NCBI GenBank assembly: GCA_025350055.1
Contig: JANXYK010000021.1
Coordinates: 1 to 64,000, forward strand
Direction of reading: 5' to 3'
Length of the DNA stretch: 64,000 nucleotides
DNA from: Gammaproteobacteria bacterium
GTDB taxonomy: Bacteria; Pseudomonadota; Gammaproteobacteria; Steroidobacterales; Steroidobacteraceae
The stretch's first letter is position 1; every line of letters begins with the position of its first letter. A program made the position numbers and the translations under genes. Shown here piece by piece: positions 8,212 through 15,696 of this stretch. The notes under the pieces are model-generated. The model had not been told where the DNA came from. It did no database searches and was given only the letters and a program-made list of their open reading frames with translations.

Positions 8212-8961
8212 ATGTCCGCTCGCAATCACCTGCTGGGTGCCGCCGCCGGTGCGCTAGCCCTGTTCTGCGCCCAGGCCCCCGCCTTTGCCGATCCGCCGGG
8301 CTGGTCCGATGGCTACAGCGAACATGGCCAGGATCGCGACGAGCGCGATCACGACAACCGGGATCATGACCGGAACGACCGGCCACACGACAATCGGGTC
8401 AACGCCCACGAGCGGCGAGACGAGCGCCATGAAGAGCGCGACGATCGTCGTGACGATCACGGCGATCAGGGCTATCGCGGCTATGGCAGCTACGGCGGCT
8501 ATGGTGGGTACGGCGGCTATCGCGGTTACGGCGGCGATCGCTGGCCGCGCGACTACGGCGTGGTGGGTCGCGGACGCTGCGACGCCGATGGCGTGATGAC
8601 CGTGTTCGGCGCAGTGACAGGCGGAATCATCGGCAATCGCACCGCCTCACCGGCGAACCGCGGCATCGCCACTGTTTTTGGCGCCATCGCTGGCGGCATC
8701 ATCGGCAACGCGGTGGGCAGTGCCATCGACGACAGCGACCGCGCTTGCATCGGTCAATCACTCGAGCTGGTGCCCATCGGTCGTCCGGTGGTCTGGCGCA
8801 ATCCGCGCAGCCACATCGACTGGCGCATGGTGCCGGTACGCGATGTGTCGCACGACTGCCGCGAGTTCGACCTGGTGCGCGACTACGACGGCCGCTCGGG
8901 CCATGAACGTGTGATCGCCTGCCGCCGCGGGCGCGGCTACTGGGAGTTCCGCGGACGCTAA
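8212..8961 (+). CDS. Exported Gly-zipper envelope protein with Asp/Arg- and Gly/Tyr-rich repeats
   Basis: 249 residues. A signal peptide (ending QAPAFA) is followed by a charged stretch rich in DRDERDHD-type repeats (about residues 40-85), a Gly/Tyr repeat (about 87-105), and two Gly-zipper helices (VFGAVTGGIIGN and VFGAIAGGIIGNAVGSAI). A C-terminal domain with three Cys ends GRGYWEFRGR. Gly-zipper 2TM domains resemble 17-kDa surface antigen and OmpA-linked lipoproteins; an envelope or outer-membrane-associated role is likely but unknown. The His/Asp-rich part could bind metals, which fits a place between feo and bufferin genes, but this is speculation. It converges on the DoxX gene with a 4-nt overlap of stops. 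Confidence 0.8.
   Translation: MSARNHLLGAAAGALALFCAQAPAFADPPGWSDGYSEHGQDRDERDHDNRDHDRNDRPHDNRVNAHERRDERHEERDDRRDDHGDQGYRGYGSYGGYGGYGGYRGYGGDRWPRDYGVVGRGRCDADGVMTVFGAVTGGIIGNRTASPANRGIATVFGAIAGGIIGNAVGSAIDDSDRACIGQSLELVPIGRPVVWRNPRSHIDWRMVPVRDVSHDCREFDLVRDYDGRSGHERVIACRRGRGYWEFRGR
8470..8541 (+). repeat. In-frame Gly/Tyr codon repeat
   Basis: Imperfect repeats of GGCTATGGC-like units encode a run of GY and GGY units inside the Gly-zipper protein. Such a repeat can expand or shrink in 9- or 3-nt steps without breaking the frame. Confidence 0.6.
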
Positions 8962-9416
8962 GCGCTACGGCGACTGGCCAACAGCCGCGCGATCAGCGCA
9001 TCGAGCGAGAGCACGCCGGGACCGCGCGCCAGCAGAATCAGCAGGAACGCTACCCACTGGATGTGCGTGGGCCAAGCGCTCGGATAAACGAAAGTCTGTA
9101 TTACCGTGATCATCCCGAGATAGGCCAGCGCGACGGCGCGCGTACCCAGCCCCAGCAGCATCAGCACGGCGCCACCGAGTTCCATCGCGGTGGCCGCGTA
9201 GGCGGCGACCTGCGGCGGGATCAGCGGCACCTTGTATTCGTCCGCGAACAGGTTGAGCGTGCCGGCCCAGTCATCGAGCTTCACTGAACCCGAGCGCCAG
9301 AACACTACCGCGGTGGCCAGACGCGCCACCAGTGCGATGAAGCTGTAGGGAATGCGTTCCAGCAGGTTGCGTATCCTGATGAACAGGCCGCCTGATGTCG
9401 TTGCGATGGTGTTCAT
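8958..9416 (-). CDS. bufD: DoxX-family membrane protein of bufferin operon
   Basis: 152 residues from ATG 9416, which overlaps the bufC stop (ATGA). Four hydrophobic helices are visible (FIALVARLATAVVFW; AYAATAMELGGAVLMLLGLG; ALAYLGMITVIQTFVY; WVAFLLILLARGPGVL), with the DoxX-type R-x-A-x-x-x-x-F segment in the first. DoxX proteins often close bufferin/MNIO operons; proposed to support respiration-linked steps, but the exact role is unknown. The symbol bufD is positional. Confidence 0.8.
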   Translation of the reverse strand: MNTIATTSGGLFIRIRNLLERIPYSFIALVARLATAVVFWRSGSVKLDDWAGTLNLFADEYKVPLIPPQVAAYAATAMELGGAVLMLLGLGTRAVALAYLGMITVIQTFVYPSAWPTHIQWVAFLLILLARGPGVLSLDALIARLLASRRSA

Positions 9417-10258
9417 TGGCCTGCCCCCGTGGCGGCATTGTTGTGGGTTGCGACGCGCACGAAGCGCGCCTGGAGAATTTCCTGTTGCAGCTGTGCGGCC
9501 ACTGCGCCCTCGGGCGAATCGCCTGCTGAGAGTGCGGCGGCCAGCGCCTGCTCGCTTGTGCCGCCATCGAGCACGGCACGCAGATAGCTCGCCGCGGCAG
9601 CGCCCAGCGGTTGCAGCATCACGCCTTCCGCAGTGCGCCACATCGCAAAATGCTGCTCGCCGCAGGCGAGATCGACCGCGGCCAGCGCCGCGGCGTCATC
9701 GGCCAGGATGGCCTCGCGCAGTGCCGCGACCGGATAGCTCGAAGAGTGCACCAGCAATCCGGCAGTGAAATACAGGTTCAGCTCGCCGTGCAGTGGCACA
9801 GCGACACCGGCGTGACGATCATCGGGCACGCGACGCGCCAGCTCATCGAAGCGCGCATCGAACTGCGCCAGTGCGCGCAGGTATGGCAGGTTTCCGGTGC
9901 CAGGAAAGCCATCGATGAAAGCGACGAAACCGTGGCCCCAGCTGCCGAGTTGCGGTGCGCGCGGCGGCTGCGCGCGCGAAAACTCCACCGCCATGCGATC
10001 GAAGAAGGCCTCACCCACCAGCTGATCGACGGCTGGATAGGTCTGTCGCAAGGCGTGGCTCAGGCCACCGAGTACCGTGTTGCGATGTACCCGCAATCCC
10101 TCGGCGCCAGGCATGGCGCCTGCGAACAGTGCCGCAGGCAGTTCGCGCCCCGCATCGTCCGCGGCCATCAGCGCCGTGGCCATGCGTGATTGCAGCATCG
10201 CCAGCGGCCAGAGCGCGGGCGCGACCTGCGCGCCGGCAATGTCAGGCGTGCGCTGCAT
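9413..10258 (-). CDS. bufC: MNIO partner protein BufC (DUF2063-type)
   Basis: 281 residues from ATG 10258, 17 nt inside the end of bufB. The N-terminal domain (LQSRMATALMAADDAGRELPAAL, then LRVHRNTVLGGLSHALRQTYPAVDQLVGEAFF in outline) is the DUF2063/putative DNA-binding domain seen in HvfC and BufC; a second beta-rich domain follows. In bufferin and methanobactin-like systems this partner presents the precursor peptide to the multinuclear iron oxygenase. The overlap with both neighbours supports a single translationally coupled operon. Confidence 0.88.
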   Translation of the reverse strand: MQRTPDIAGAQVAPALWPLAMLQSRMATALMAADDAGRELPAALFAGAMPGAEGLRVHRNTVLGGLSHALRQTYPAVDQLVGEAFFDRMAVEFSRAQPPRAPQLGSWGHGFVAFIDGFPGTGNLPYLRALAQFDARFDELARRVPDDRHAGVAVPLHGELNLYFTAGLLVHSSSYPVAALREAILADDAAALAAVDLACGEQHFAMWRTAEGVMLQPLGAAAASYLRAVLDGGTSEQALAAALSAGDSPEGAVAAQLQQEILQARFVRVATHNNAATGAGQ

Positions 10259-11165
10259 TGGCCTGGTTCCTGAAGTCTGCACGGCTGCTGCGAGCGAGCG
10301 GCAACGACGTGTAGTCATCCTGCAATTGCTGCGCGTGCTGCGCTTCTTCCTGCAGCACCCTGAAATCGGGCAGGCGCGTATCCCATTCGAGCAGGGTGGG
10401 CAGCACGCCAAATTCCGCAATAGCGGCTGCATACAAAGACCAGACATCGGCGCACACGCGATCGCCGTGATCGTCGATGCGCAGCTCTGCGCCATCGGTT
10501 GTGGCGACCACGGCGTGGCCGGCGAGGTGCATCTCGCCCACACTGCGATGATCGAGGGCCTGGCTCCAGTGCGCCAGCACTTCATGGGCATCGCGGCGCT
10601 GATTGCGCGCACTCACATAGATATTGTTGATGTCGAGCAGTACGCCGCAGCCGGTGCGCTGGACCACCGCTGCGAGAAATTCCGCCTCGCTCATATCAGC
10701 GGAGGCGTAACAAAGATAAGTAGAAGGATTCTCGATCAGCAGCGTGCGAGCCAGCGCCTGTTGCACCTGCCCGACATTGCGGCAGACGATGGCCAGCGCT
10801 TCTTCGGTATATGGCAGCGGCAGCAGATCTGGCAGGTAGTGGCCGTTGGCCACGCTCCAGGAGAGATGATCGGAGATCAGGCCGGGTGCGAGTCGCTCGC
10901 TCAAGTCGCGCAGTCGCGCCACATGTGCAGCCTCTACACCCACTGCCGAACCCAGTGAGAGGCCTACGGCGTGGAGCGAGAGCGGATAGTGCGCGCGCAG
11001 CTGCTCGAGTTCGGCCAGCGCGGCCTCATCGGCCATGTAGTTCTCGGGATGAACCTCGAACCACGCCGCGGTGGGTCGCTCGGTCGCCACCATCGACTGA
11101 TGAGGCAAACGCAGCCCGATTCCGGCGCGGGCCGGAATCGGGCTGCTGGCGAGCGACTGCGACAT
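10242..11165 (-). CDS. bufB: Multinuclear non-heme iron oxygenase BufB (DUF692)
   Basis: 307 residues. Start taken at 11165, where the ATG overlaps the bufA stop by one base (TGATG). Metal-ligand motifs of the MNIO TIM barrel are all visible: FEVHPENYM, LHAVGLSLG, SDHLSW, LIENPSTYL, LDINNIYVS, EMHLAGH and IDDHGDRV. MNIOs modify Cys residues of RiPP precursors; for Caulobacter bufferins the reported product is a thiooxazole that binds copper. Its likely substrate is the four-Cys peptide encoded just upstream. Confidence 0.93.
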   Translation of the reverse strand: MSQSLASSPIPARAGIGLRLPHQSMVATERPTAAWFEVHPENYMADEAALAELEQLRAHYPLSLHAVGLSLGSAVGVEAAHVARLRDLSERLAPGLISDHLSWSVANGHYLPDLLPLPYTEEALAIVCRNVGQVQQALARTLLIENPSTYLCYASADMSEAEFLAAVVQRTGCGVLLDINNIYVSARNQRRDAHEVLAHWSQALDHRSVGEMHLAGHAVVATTDGAELRIDDHGDRVCADVWSLYAAAIAEFGVLPTLLEWDTRLPDFRVLQEEAQHAQQLQDDYTSLPLARSSRADFRNQANAAHA

Positions 11166-11443
11166 CAGCCCTTCATCAGGCTGCCACTGCCCAGCTTGGC
11201 GCACACGCCAGCGGGCAGTTCCACGAACGAGGTCTTGTCCATGCTCTTGGTCGCCTGGCCAGCGCAGGAATGATCGCCCGAGGCGCAATCGTTCTTGCCG
11301 GCCTTGTTCACGCCGAAACACTTCTCCATGGCGGGCTTGTCCATCGCCTTCTCGGTGGCGGCAGAAGCCGTGGCGACGAAGCCGAGGGCGGCGGCGCCGA
11401 GCAGCGCGGACAGGGTCGCGGTCTTGAGGGAAATCGCTGACAT
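11165..11443 (-). CDS. bufA: Bufferin precursor BufA1 (DUF2282)
   Basis: 92 residues. A Sec-type signal peptide ([16 protein letters not shown], to about residue 28) is followed by a small domain with four Cys at 42, 53, 60 and 81 in the DUF2282 pattern: EKCFG, AGKNDCA, HSCAGQ and GVCAKL. This matches BufA1-type bufferins, exported RiPPs whose Cys are modified by BufB and that chelate copper. Unlike many RiPP precursors the peptide keeps a signal sequence in place of a typical leader. First gene of bufA-bufB-bufC-bufD; a candidate ECF promoter lies about 90 nt upstream. Confidence 0.92.
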   Translation of the reverse strand: MSAISLKTATLSALLGAAALGFVATASAATEKAMDKPAMEKCFGVNKAGKNDCASGDHSCAGQATKSMDKTSFVELPAGVCAKLGSGSLMKG

Positions 11444-11530
11444 GAGTTACTCCAGTATGGATTGAGGGTTGTCGATCAATGGGCCTGGGCGTCGCCAGTC
11501 TGTCTGACGCTCTCCGCTGCGGCTACCCAT

Positions 11531-11557
11531 ATATCGTTGCGATCGGGCGAAGGTTAC
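11531..11557 (-). promoter_or_regulatory. Candidate SigF-type ECF promoter for bufA
   Basis: On the minus strand GTAACC (11557-11552) is followed after 15 nt by CGATAT (11536-11531), about 88 nt upstream of bufA. It resembles the GTAACC/CGAA promoter described for Caulobacter SigF, but spacing is one short and the -10 differs. It overlaps the ribosome-binding region of the divergent sigma gene, which could link the two units. Confidence 0.35.
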
Positions 11558-11560
11558 ACG

Positions 11561-12145
11561 ATGATCGTGGCCATGGCCCCGGGCACGCAAGCACAACTGC
11601 AGGAAGCCGCCTGGGCCGGGCTGATGCGCGCTGCCCAGGCCGGCGACGCACACAGCTACGAGCAGCTGCTGCGGGCGATAGTTCCTTTCATCAGGAGCCT
11701 GGCACGCCGTTACAGCCGCGGCGCCACGGCCGCTGAAGATGTGGTGCAGGACGTACTGCTGTGCGTGCACCGCGTACGCCACACCTGGGATCCGGCGCGA
11801 CCTTTCTGCCCCTGGCTGGCGGCCATTGCCGCGCGTCGCGGTATAGACAGAATCCGGCGCGATGCGCGCATCTCGCGCCATGAGCTCAACGATGAGGCGG
11901 CCTATGAAACCTTTGCCGCCCCTGCAACGAATAACGAAACAGGAGCCTTGCGCGCCGCCGAACAGATCGAGCCCTTGCTGGCAGCGCTGCCCGAGCGGCA
12001 GCGCCAGGCTCTGGAGGCGACCAAGCTGCGCGGCCTGTCGCTGGCGCAGGCGGCCGAAGAGTCGGGCCAGAGTGTCGCGGCCCTGAAGGTCAATGTGCAT
12101 CGCGCCGTGAAATCGCTGCGGCGCCTGCTGGGTAACGATGGATAG
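11561..12145 (+). CDS. sigF: ECF sigma factor, SigF-like, of bufferin locus
   Basis: 194 residues from ATG 11561, chosen because GCGAAGG sits 7 nt before it; an in-frame ATG at 11462 would add 33 unlikely residues. Region 2 shows FIRSLARRYSRGATAAEDVVQDVLLCVHRVRHTWDP in outline with FCPWLAAIAARRGIDRIRR, and region 4 shows LPERQRQALEATKLRGLSLAQAAEESG with the recognition helix VAALKVNVHRAVKSLRRLL. Its divergent position to buf genes and an NrsF-type partner match the Caulobacter SigF/NrsF arrangement that controls bufferins. Overlaps the anti-sigma gene by 8 nt. Confidence 0.88.
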   Translation: MIVAMAPGTQAQLQEAAWAGLMRAAQAGDAHSYEQLLRAIVPFIRSLARRYSRGATAAEDVVQDVLLCVHRVRHTWDPARPFCPWLAAIAARRGIDRIRRDARISRHELNDEAAYETFAAPATNNETGALRAAEQIEPLLAALPERQRQALEATKLRGLSLAQAAEESGQSVAALKVNVHRAVKSLRRLLGNDG

Positions 12146-12821
12146 GAATGTGGAGACCGATAGACTGATAGCCACGCTGGGCCAGGGGCTCAGTGCCGTC
12201 AAACCGCTGCGGCCGCCGCAGTGGCGGGCGTTGCTGTGGCTGACGCCGCTCGCCTTGCTGGTAGTCGCCGCGCTGTGGCGCTACGCGAATCTCACGGCGA
12301 TGGCGCATCGCCTGGCCGAGCCGCGCGCGGCGCTGGAGTGCATTGGCGCGCTACTGACCGGTGTGAGCGCGATCGTATCGGCGTTCTATCTGTCGTTGCC
12401 CGATCGCTCAGACCTGTGGCGCTTCGCGCCCCTGCCGCCGTTGTTGTTGTGGATGGCCTGCAGCGGTGTGGGCTGCCTGGAACACGGCCTCGGCCTGGGC
12501 CCAGCTGGCGATCGGCTGGGCGAGAGCGGCAGTTGCTTCAAGTTCATCCTGATAGTCAGCCTGCCGACGGCGGCGCTGTTGTTCCTGGCGCTGCGCCGTG
12601 CGCGGCCCCTGCTACCGCTACGCGTGGCGCTCAGCGGCGCGCTCGGCGTCGCGGCGCTGGCGGCCTTCGTGCTGATGTTCTTTCATCCCTTCGACGTCAC
12701 GCTGATCGATCTTGCAATGCATGCATTGGCGGTGGTTCTGGTCGTCAGCCTCGCCGGACTGCTCAGGCGGGTGGCCTTTTCGCCCACGGACTCGCGCCCG
12801 GGCGGTACCGGACAAAGTTGA
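12138..12821 (+). CDS. nrsF: NrsF/DUF1109-family membrane anti-sigma factor
   Basis: 227 residues. A short cytosolic N-terminus (ETDRLIATLGQGLSAVKPL) precedes about six transmembrane helices. Cys residues at 68, 108, 113 and 133 lie in or near the membrane part; conserved Cys in Caulobacter NrsF are tied to metal sensing. It overlaps the ECF sigma gene by 8 nt, the standard sigma/anti-sigma arrangement. Expected role: holds the sigma factor until metal stress releases it to drive the buf operon. Confidence 0.87.
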   Translation: MDRNVETDRLIATLGQGLSAVKPLRPPQWRALLWLTPLALLVVAALWRYANLTAMAHRLAEPRAALECIGALLTGVSAIVSAFYLSLPDRSDLWRFAPLPPLLLWMACSGVGCLEHGLGLGPAGDRLGESGSCFKFILIVSLPTAALLFLALRRARPLLPLRVALSGALGVAALAAFVLMFFHPFDVTLIDLAMHALAVVLVVSLAGLLRRVAFSPTDSRPGGTGQS

Positions 12822-12899
12822 GGTTTCTCGCTACCGCTTCGCACGCGAGTATAGTTCCGCCGGCCTACTGCCAAACAACAACCAACCTCGGGGGCTGAT

Positions 12900-13358
12900 C
12901 TGAACTACAAGACACTATTGCTGGCGGCAACACTGAGCATTGCGCCATTGGCCTATGCGGATCTCGAACCGTACAAGGACTACACGGAGAGTGAGGCCGT
13001 CTGGTCGGTGACGACGATCAAGGTGCACTCGAACATGTCCGATGCCTATCTGGAAGGTCTGCAGAAGACCTGGGTCGCCTCGAACGAAGTGTCCAAGAAG
13101 CTCGGGCAGATCGAGGACTACCACATCTATCGCAGTGAGCTTGAAGACAGCGGCAATTTCAACCTGCTGCTGGTCGTCAAGTTCAAAAACTCCGAGATGT
13201 TGGCGCCCAACAAGGCGCGTTACGATGCATTCATGAAAGAATGGGGCGCCGAGCGCAACAAAAAGACCATCGATACCGCTCAGCATGAATATCCGGCGAT
13301 GCGCGATATCACCGGAGATTACCTGCTGCGCGAAATTACCCTTACGAATACTAAGTAG
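12900..13358 (+). CDS. Exported protein of unknown function, probable CTG start
   Basis: 152 residues if started at CTG 12900, which gives a complete signal peptide (basic NYK, then TLLLAATLSIAPLAYA, cut before DLEPYK). A GGGGG run lies about 5 nt upstream. The first conventional start in frame, TTG 12918, would remove the basic N-region. The mature part is a compact alpha/beta domain (VWSVTTIKVHSNMSDAYLEG, then FNLLLVVKFKNSEML) that resembles a dimeric alpha-beta barrel or NIPSNAP-like fold, but I do not recognise the family. It stands alone, 78 nt after the anti-sigma gene. Confidence 0.65.
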   Translation: MNYKTLLLAATLSIAPLAYADLEPYKDYTESEAVWSVTTIKVHSNMSDAYLEGLQKTWVASNEVSKKLGQIEDYHIYRSELEDSGNFNLLLVVKFKNSEMLAPNKARYDAFMKEWGAERNKKTIDTAQHEYPAMRDITGDYLLREITLTNTK

Positions 13359-13380
13359 CGCTGGAATCCTGCCGCACTGG

Positions 13381-13416
13381 CGCGCCCGATCCTGACGAAG
13401 GAGCGGGCGCGTCAGG
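13381..13416. terminator. Competing hairpins between convergent genes
   Basis: Two mutually exclusive stems share this gap: CGCGCCCG (13381-13388) with CGGGCGCG (13404-13411), and CCTGACG (13391-13397) with CGTCAGG (13410-13416). There is no clear T-run. It separates the exported-protein gene from convergent rhlE and may act as a bidirectional terminator. Confidence 0.35.
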
Positions 13417-13423
13417 CTCAATC

Positions 13424-14542
13424 TCAGGCGGCGACCGGGATCTGCCGGCCGAGCATCTTCTCGATCGCACGCAGGCGATCGCGTTCGTCACGACTGACCA
13501 GCGAGACCGCCTCGCCGCTGCAACCGGCCCGGCCGGTGCGGCCGATGCGATGCACGTAATCCTCGGGCACATGCGGCAACTCGAAGTTCACCACGTGCGG
13601 CATGTCCTCGATGTCGAGGCCGCGCGCGGCGATATCGGTGGCGACCAGCACCTGGATGCGGCCCTGCTTGAAATCATCGAGCGCACGGGTGCGTGCGCCC
13701 TGCGACTTGTTGCCGTGGATCGCGGCGCAGCGCAGGCCATCCTTCTCGAGGCGCTGCTGCAGTCGGTTGGCGCCGTGCTTGGTGCGCGTGAACACCAGGC
13801 TCTGGCGCTTGCCACCGTCGAACAGGATGCGCGTCAGCAGCGGATGCTTGTCACCGCTCTCGACGTGATACACGCGATGATCGACCAGCGCGATCGGCGC
13901 ATTGCGCGGCGCGATGTCGATGCTCTCGGGATTGCGCAGCAGCCCGCGCGCCAGCTCACGGATCTCGTTGGAGAAGGTGGCCGAGAACAGCAGGCTCTGG
14001 CGCACTTTCGGGAGCGCCGCGATCAGCTTGCGGATCGGGCGGATGAAGCCCATATCGAGCATGCGATCGGCTTCGTCGAGCACCAGCAGGTTGATGGCGC
14101 TGAGGTCCACGGCGCGCTGCTGCAGGTGATCGAGCAGGCGTCCGGGCGTCGCGATGATGATGTCCACGCCGTTACGCAGTGAGTCGATCTGCGGCTTGGG
14201 GCTCACGCCGCCGAAGATCAGGACGCCGCGTTGCGGCAGGTGAGCGCCGAGTTCACGGAACGAATCGGCCACCTGGGCCGCAAGTTCGCGCGTCGGCACC
14301 AGCACCAGCGCACGCGGCGCACGTGCACCGCGCGGCGCAGGCTGTTGCTCCTGCAGCTTGTGCAGCAGCGGCAGCGCAAAGGCCGCGGTCTTGCCGGTGC
14401 CGGTTTGCGCGGCGCCCAGCACGTCACGACCGGCCATCACCAGTGGAATGGCGCGCGACTGGATCGGGGTCGGGTTCTCATAGCCGGCACCAGCGATGGC
14501 GCGCAGCAGTTCAGGATGCAGATCAAAATTACTGAAAGACAA
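13424..14542 (-). CDS. rhlE: DEAD-box RNA helicase RhlE
   Basis: 372 residues with the whole helicase core: Q motif (YENPTPIQSRAIP), motif I AQTGTGKT, Ia PTRELAAQV, II DEAD, III SAT, V ATDIAARGLDI and VI HRIGRTGRAG. RhlE-type helicases unwind RNA during ribosome assembly and RNA decay. The basic C-terminal tail typical of RhlE is almost absent: the protein ends about 20 residues after motif VI with RLRAIEKMLGRQIPVAA. Monocistronic by position. Confidence 0.93.
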   Translation of the reverse strand: MSFSNFDLHPELLRAIAGAGYENPTPIQSRAIPLVMAGRDVLGAAQTGTGKTAAFALPLLHKLQEQQPAPRGARAPRALVLVPTRELAAQVADSFRELGAHLPQRGVLIFGGVSPKPQIDSLRNGVDIIIATPGRLLDHLQQRAVDLSAINLLVLDEADRMLDMGFIRPIRKLIAALPKVRQSLLFSATFSNEIRELARGLLRNPESIDIAPRNAPIALVDHRVYHVESGDKHPLLTRILFDGGKRQSLVFTRTKHGANRLQQRLEKDGLRCAAIHGNKSQGARTRALDDFKQGRIQVLVATDIAARGLDIEDMPHVVNFELPHVPEDYVHRIGRTGRAGCSGEAVSLVSRDERDRLRAIEKMLGRQIPVAA

Positions 14543-14877
14543 AGAAGTTCTCCAAATATGGACGGGCCCGGAGCGCTGTAGCGCTGTCGGTACGGGCGAT
14601 TAAACCGTTGAGGCAATACACCGCCACCGTCGAACGGCCCGTGGCAATGCAAAAGCGCAATGCACGGCGGCCGACCGGCGCGGTCAGGTTTGCAGGAGGA
14701 GCGATTGATCCCGGCTAGAGCGGGAGGTCAGAAGAACCTCGGCACGTGGGACCGACGCCCACGTATTCGACAAACTCGGGGCGCACTCTACAGGAAATGG
14801 TCCGGCCGCGCGAGCACGCATTTCACAATACCTGCCTGGCAGCCGCGCCAGCGGGGGTCGCAGCGTACCAGGGGCCG
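14543..14877. other. Non-coding gap between vapC and rhlE
   Basis: No convincing gene on either strand. It must hold the rhlE promoter and leader (minus strand) and the 3' end of the VapBC transcript. It contains an inverted repeat AGCGCT/AGCGCT (14572-14585) about 30 nt upstream of rhlE and a hairpin at 14744-14764. Long leaders are common for cold-inducible helicase genes, but no riboswitch or known leader motif was recognised. Confidence 0.5.
14744..14764. terminator. Perfect 7-bp hairpin downstream of vapC
   Basis: ACGTGGG (14744-14750), loop ACCGACG, CCCACGT (14758-14764). It lies about 115 nt after the vapC stop on the minus strand. No strong T-run follows, so termination is uncertain. 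Confidence 0.35.
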
Positions 14878-15279
14878 CTAGATCTGGACGATCCTGACAA
14901 TACGTTTCAGCGGGCCAAAGTCGACTGCGTTGCGGGTGTAGAGCGGCAGGCCGATGGCTGCGGCTGTCGAGGCGATGAGCAGGTCGGCGAGCCGCGCGCG
15001 ACTCGATTGCCCAGCGGCAAGTGCCGCAGCGAATACCCGGCCATACATGCGTGCTGATTCTGCATCGAAGGGTAACGGGTCCCAGGTCGCCGTCGCCCAC
15101 TGTAGTCGATCCTGTCGGCGGGCGCGTTCGTCCGTGTTCTCGGTCGCGTGCGGGCCCGCGGTGAGTTCAGCCAGACTGATCGCGGTGATTGCGGATTCAT
15201 CGGGTAGCAACGAGGGATCGATCAGGTCATGATCGATCACGACCGAAGTGTCCAGAACGCCCTGCGAGGGTTCAGACAT
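14878..15279 (-). CDS. vapC: PIN-domain toxin VapC
   Basis: 133 residues. PIN acidic residues are seen in VLDTSVVIDHD, AISLAELTAGP, RLADLLIASTAAAIG and TRNAVDFGPL, the usual VapC layout. Predicted Mg-dependent ribonuclease toxin. Starts 8 nt inside the end of the antitoxin gene, so the pair is translationally coupled. A second, unrelated PIN toxin is encoded at 4585-5010. Confidence 0.9.
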   Translation of the reverse strand: MSEPSQGVLDTSVVIDHDLIDPSLLPDESAITAISLAELTAGPHATENTDERARRQDRLQWATATWDPLPFDAESARMYGRVFAAALAAGQSSRARLADLLIASTAAAIGLPLYTRNAVDFGPLKRIVRIVQI

Positions 15280-15523
15280 GGGCGTGTGGGTTCACGACCG
15301 CATCGAGGTCGGCGCGAAACTGCCCGGCGTCGATCCGCGCCGCCTGCGCCGCAGCATCCGCGATGGCAGCTCGTGGCACGAAACGGCGGCGCCGGATAGG
15401 TCGCAGTTCGCCTACCGGGGTGCCATTCCGACTGACTATTACCGTCCGTCCGGCTTCCACCTCGCGGAGGATGGCCCCGGAGTCATTGCGCAGTTCTCGC
15501 TGTGTGATGACGCGGTTTTTCAT
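15272..15523 (-). CDS. Phd/YefM-family antitoxin
   Basis: 83 residues from ATG 15523 (MKNRVITQRELRNDSGAIL), the usual family start; an in-frame ATG at 15559 would add 12 residues. The DNA-binding half continues VEAGRTVIVSRNGTPVGELRPI, and the tail after RRRRFVP is the toxin-binding part. The sequence before ATG 15523 (CTACCCTCC) has no Shine-Dalgarno. Three TGCTAC repeats lie directly upstream. Confidence 0.88.
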   Translation of the reverse strand: MKNRVITQRELRNDSGAILREVEAGRTVIVSRNGTPVGELRPIRRRRFVPRAAIADAAAQAARIDAGQFRADLDAVVNPHAHV

Positions 15524-15528
15524 GGAGG

Positions 15529-15558
15529 GTAGCGTAGCAGTTGTAGCACTTCGTAGCA
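15529..15558. promoter_or_regulatory. GTAGCA triplicate, likely VapBC operator
   Basis: GTAGCA occurs at 15534-15539, 15543-15548 and 15553-15558, with a partial copy GTAGC at 15529-15533. The 9-10 nt spacing puts copies about one helical turn apart immediately upstream of the antitoxin, as expected for cooperative binding by the antitoxin complex. If translation starts at 15559 the repeats are coding. Confidence 0.4.
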
Positions 15559-15696
15559 AGTCGGCCCCTCGCCCCCTCTGCGCGCAGGCTGAGGTGCGCA
15601 GCGCCAGCGGCTATCGCACTGCACTACGAAGATTCCGCAGCGACTAGCGGTTTCCCGCAATGACGTGCGCTGGCATGGCCTTGGTATAAACAGCCC

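Noticed and set aside
8470-8541. CRISPR-like or minisatellite array
   Set aside because: The repeats are short, irregular and in frame, encoding a Gly/Tyr-rich stretch of a protein; no spacers.
9413-10612. Longer BufC start at 10612
   Set aside because: The extra residues are the out-of-frame reading of bufB and show no BufC similarity; ATG 10258 fits the family.
14543-14877. tRNA or structured small RNA in the rhlE-vapC gap
   Set aside because: Hairpins are present but no cloverleaf, conserved TPsiC-like segment or known RNA motif could be built.
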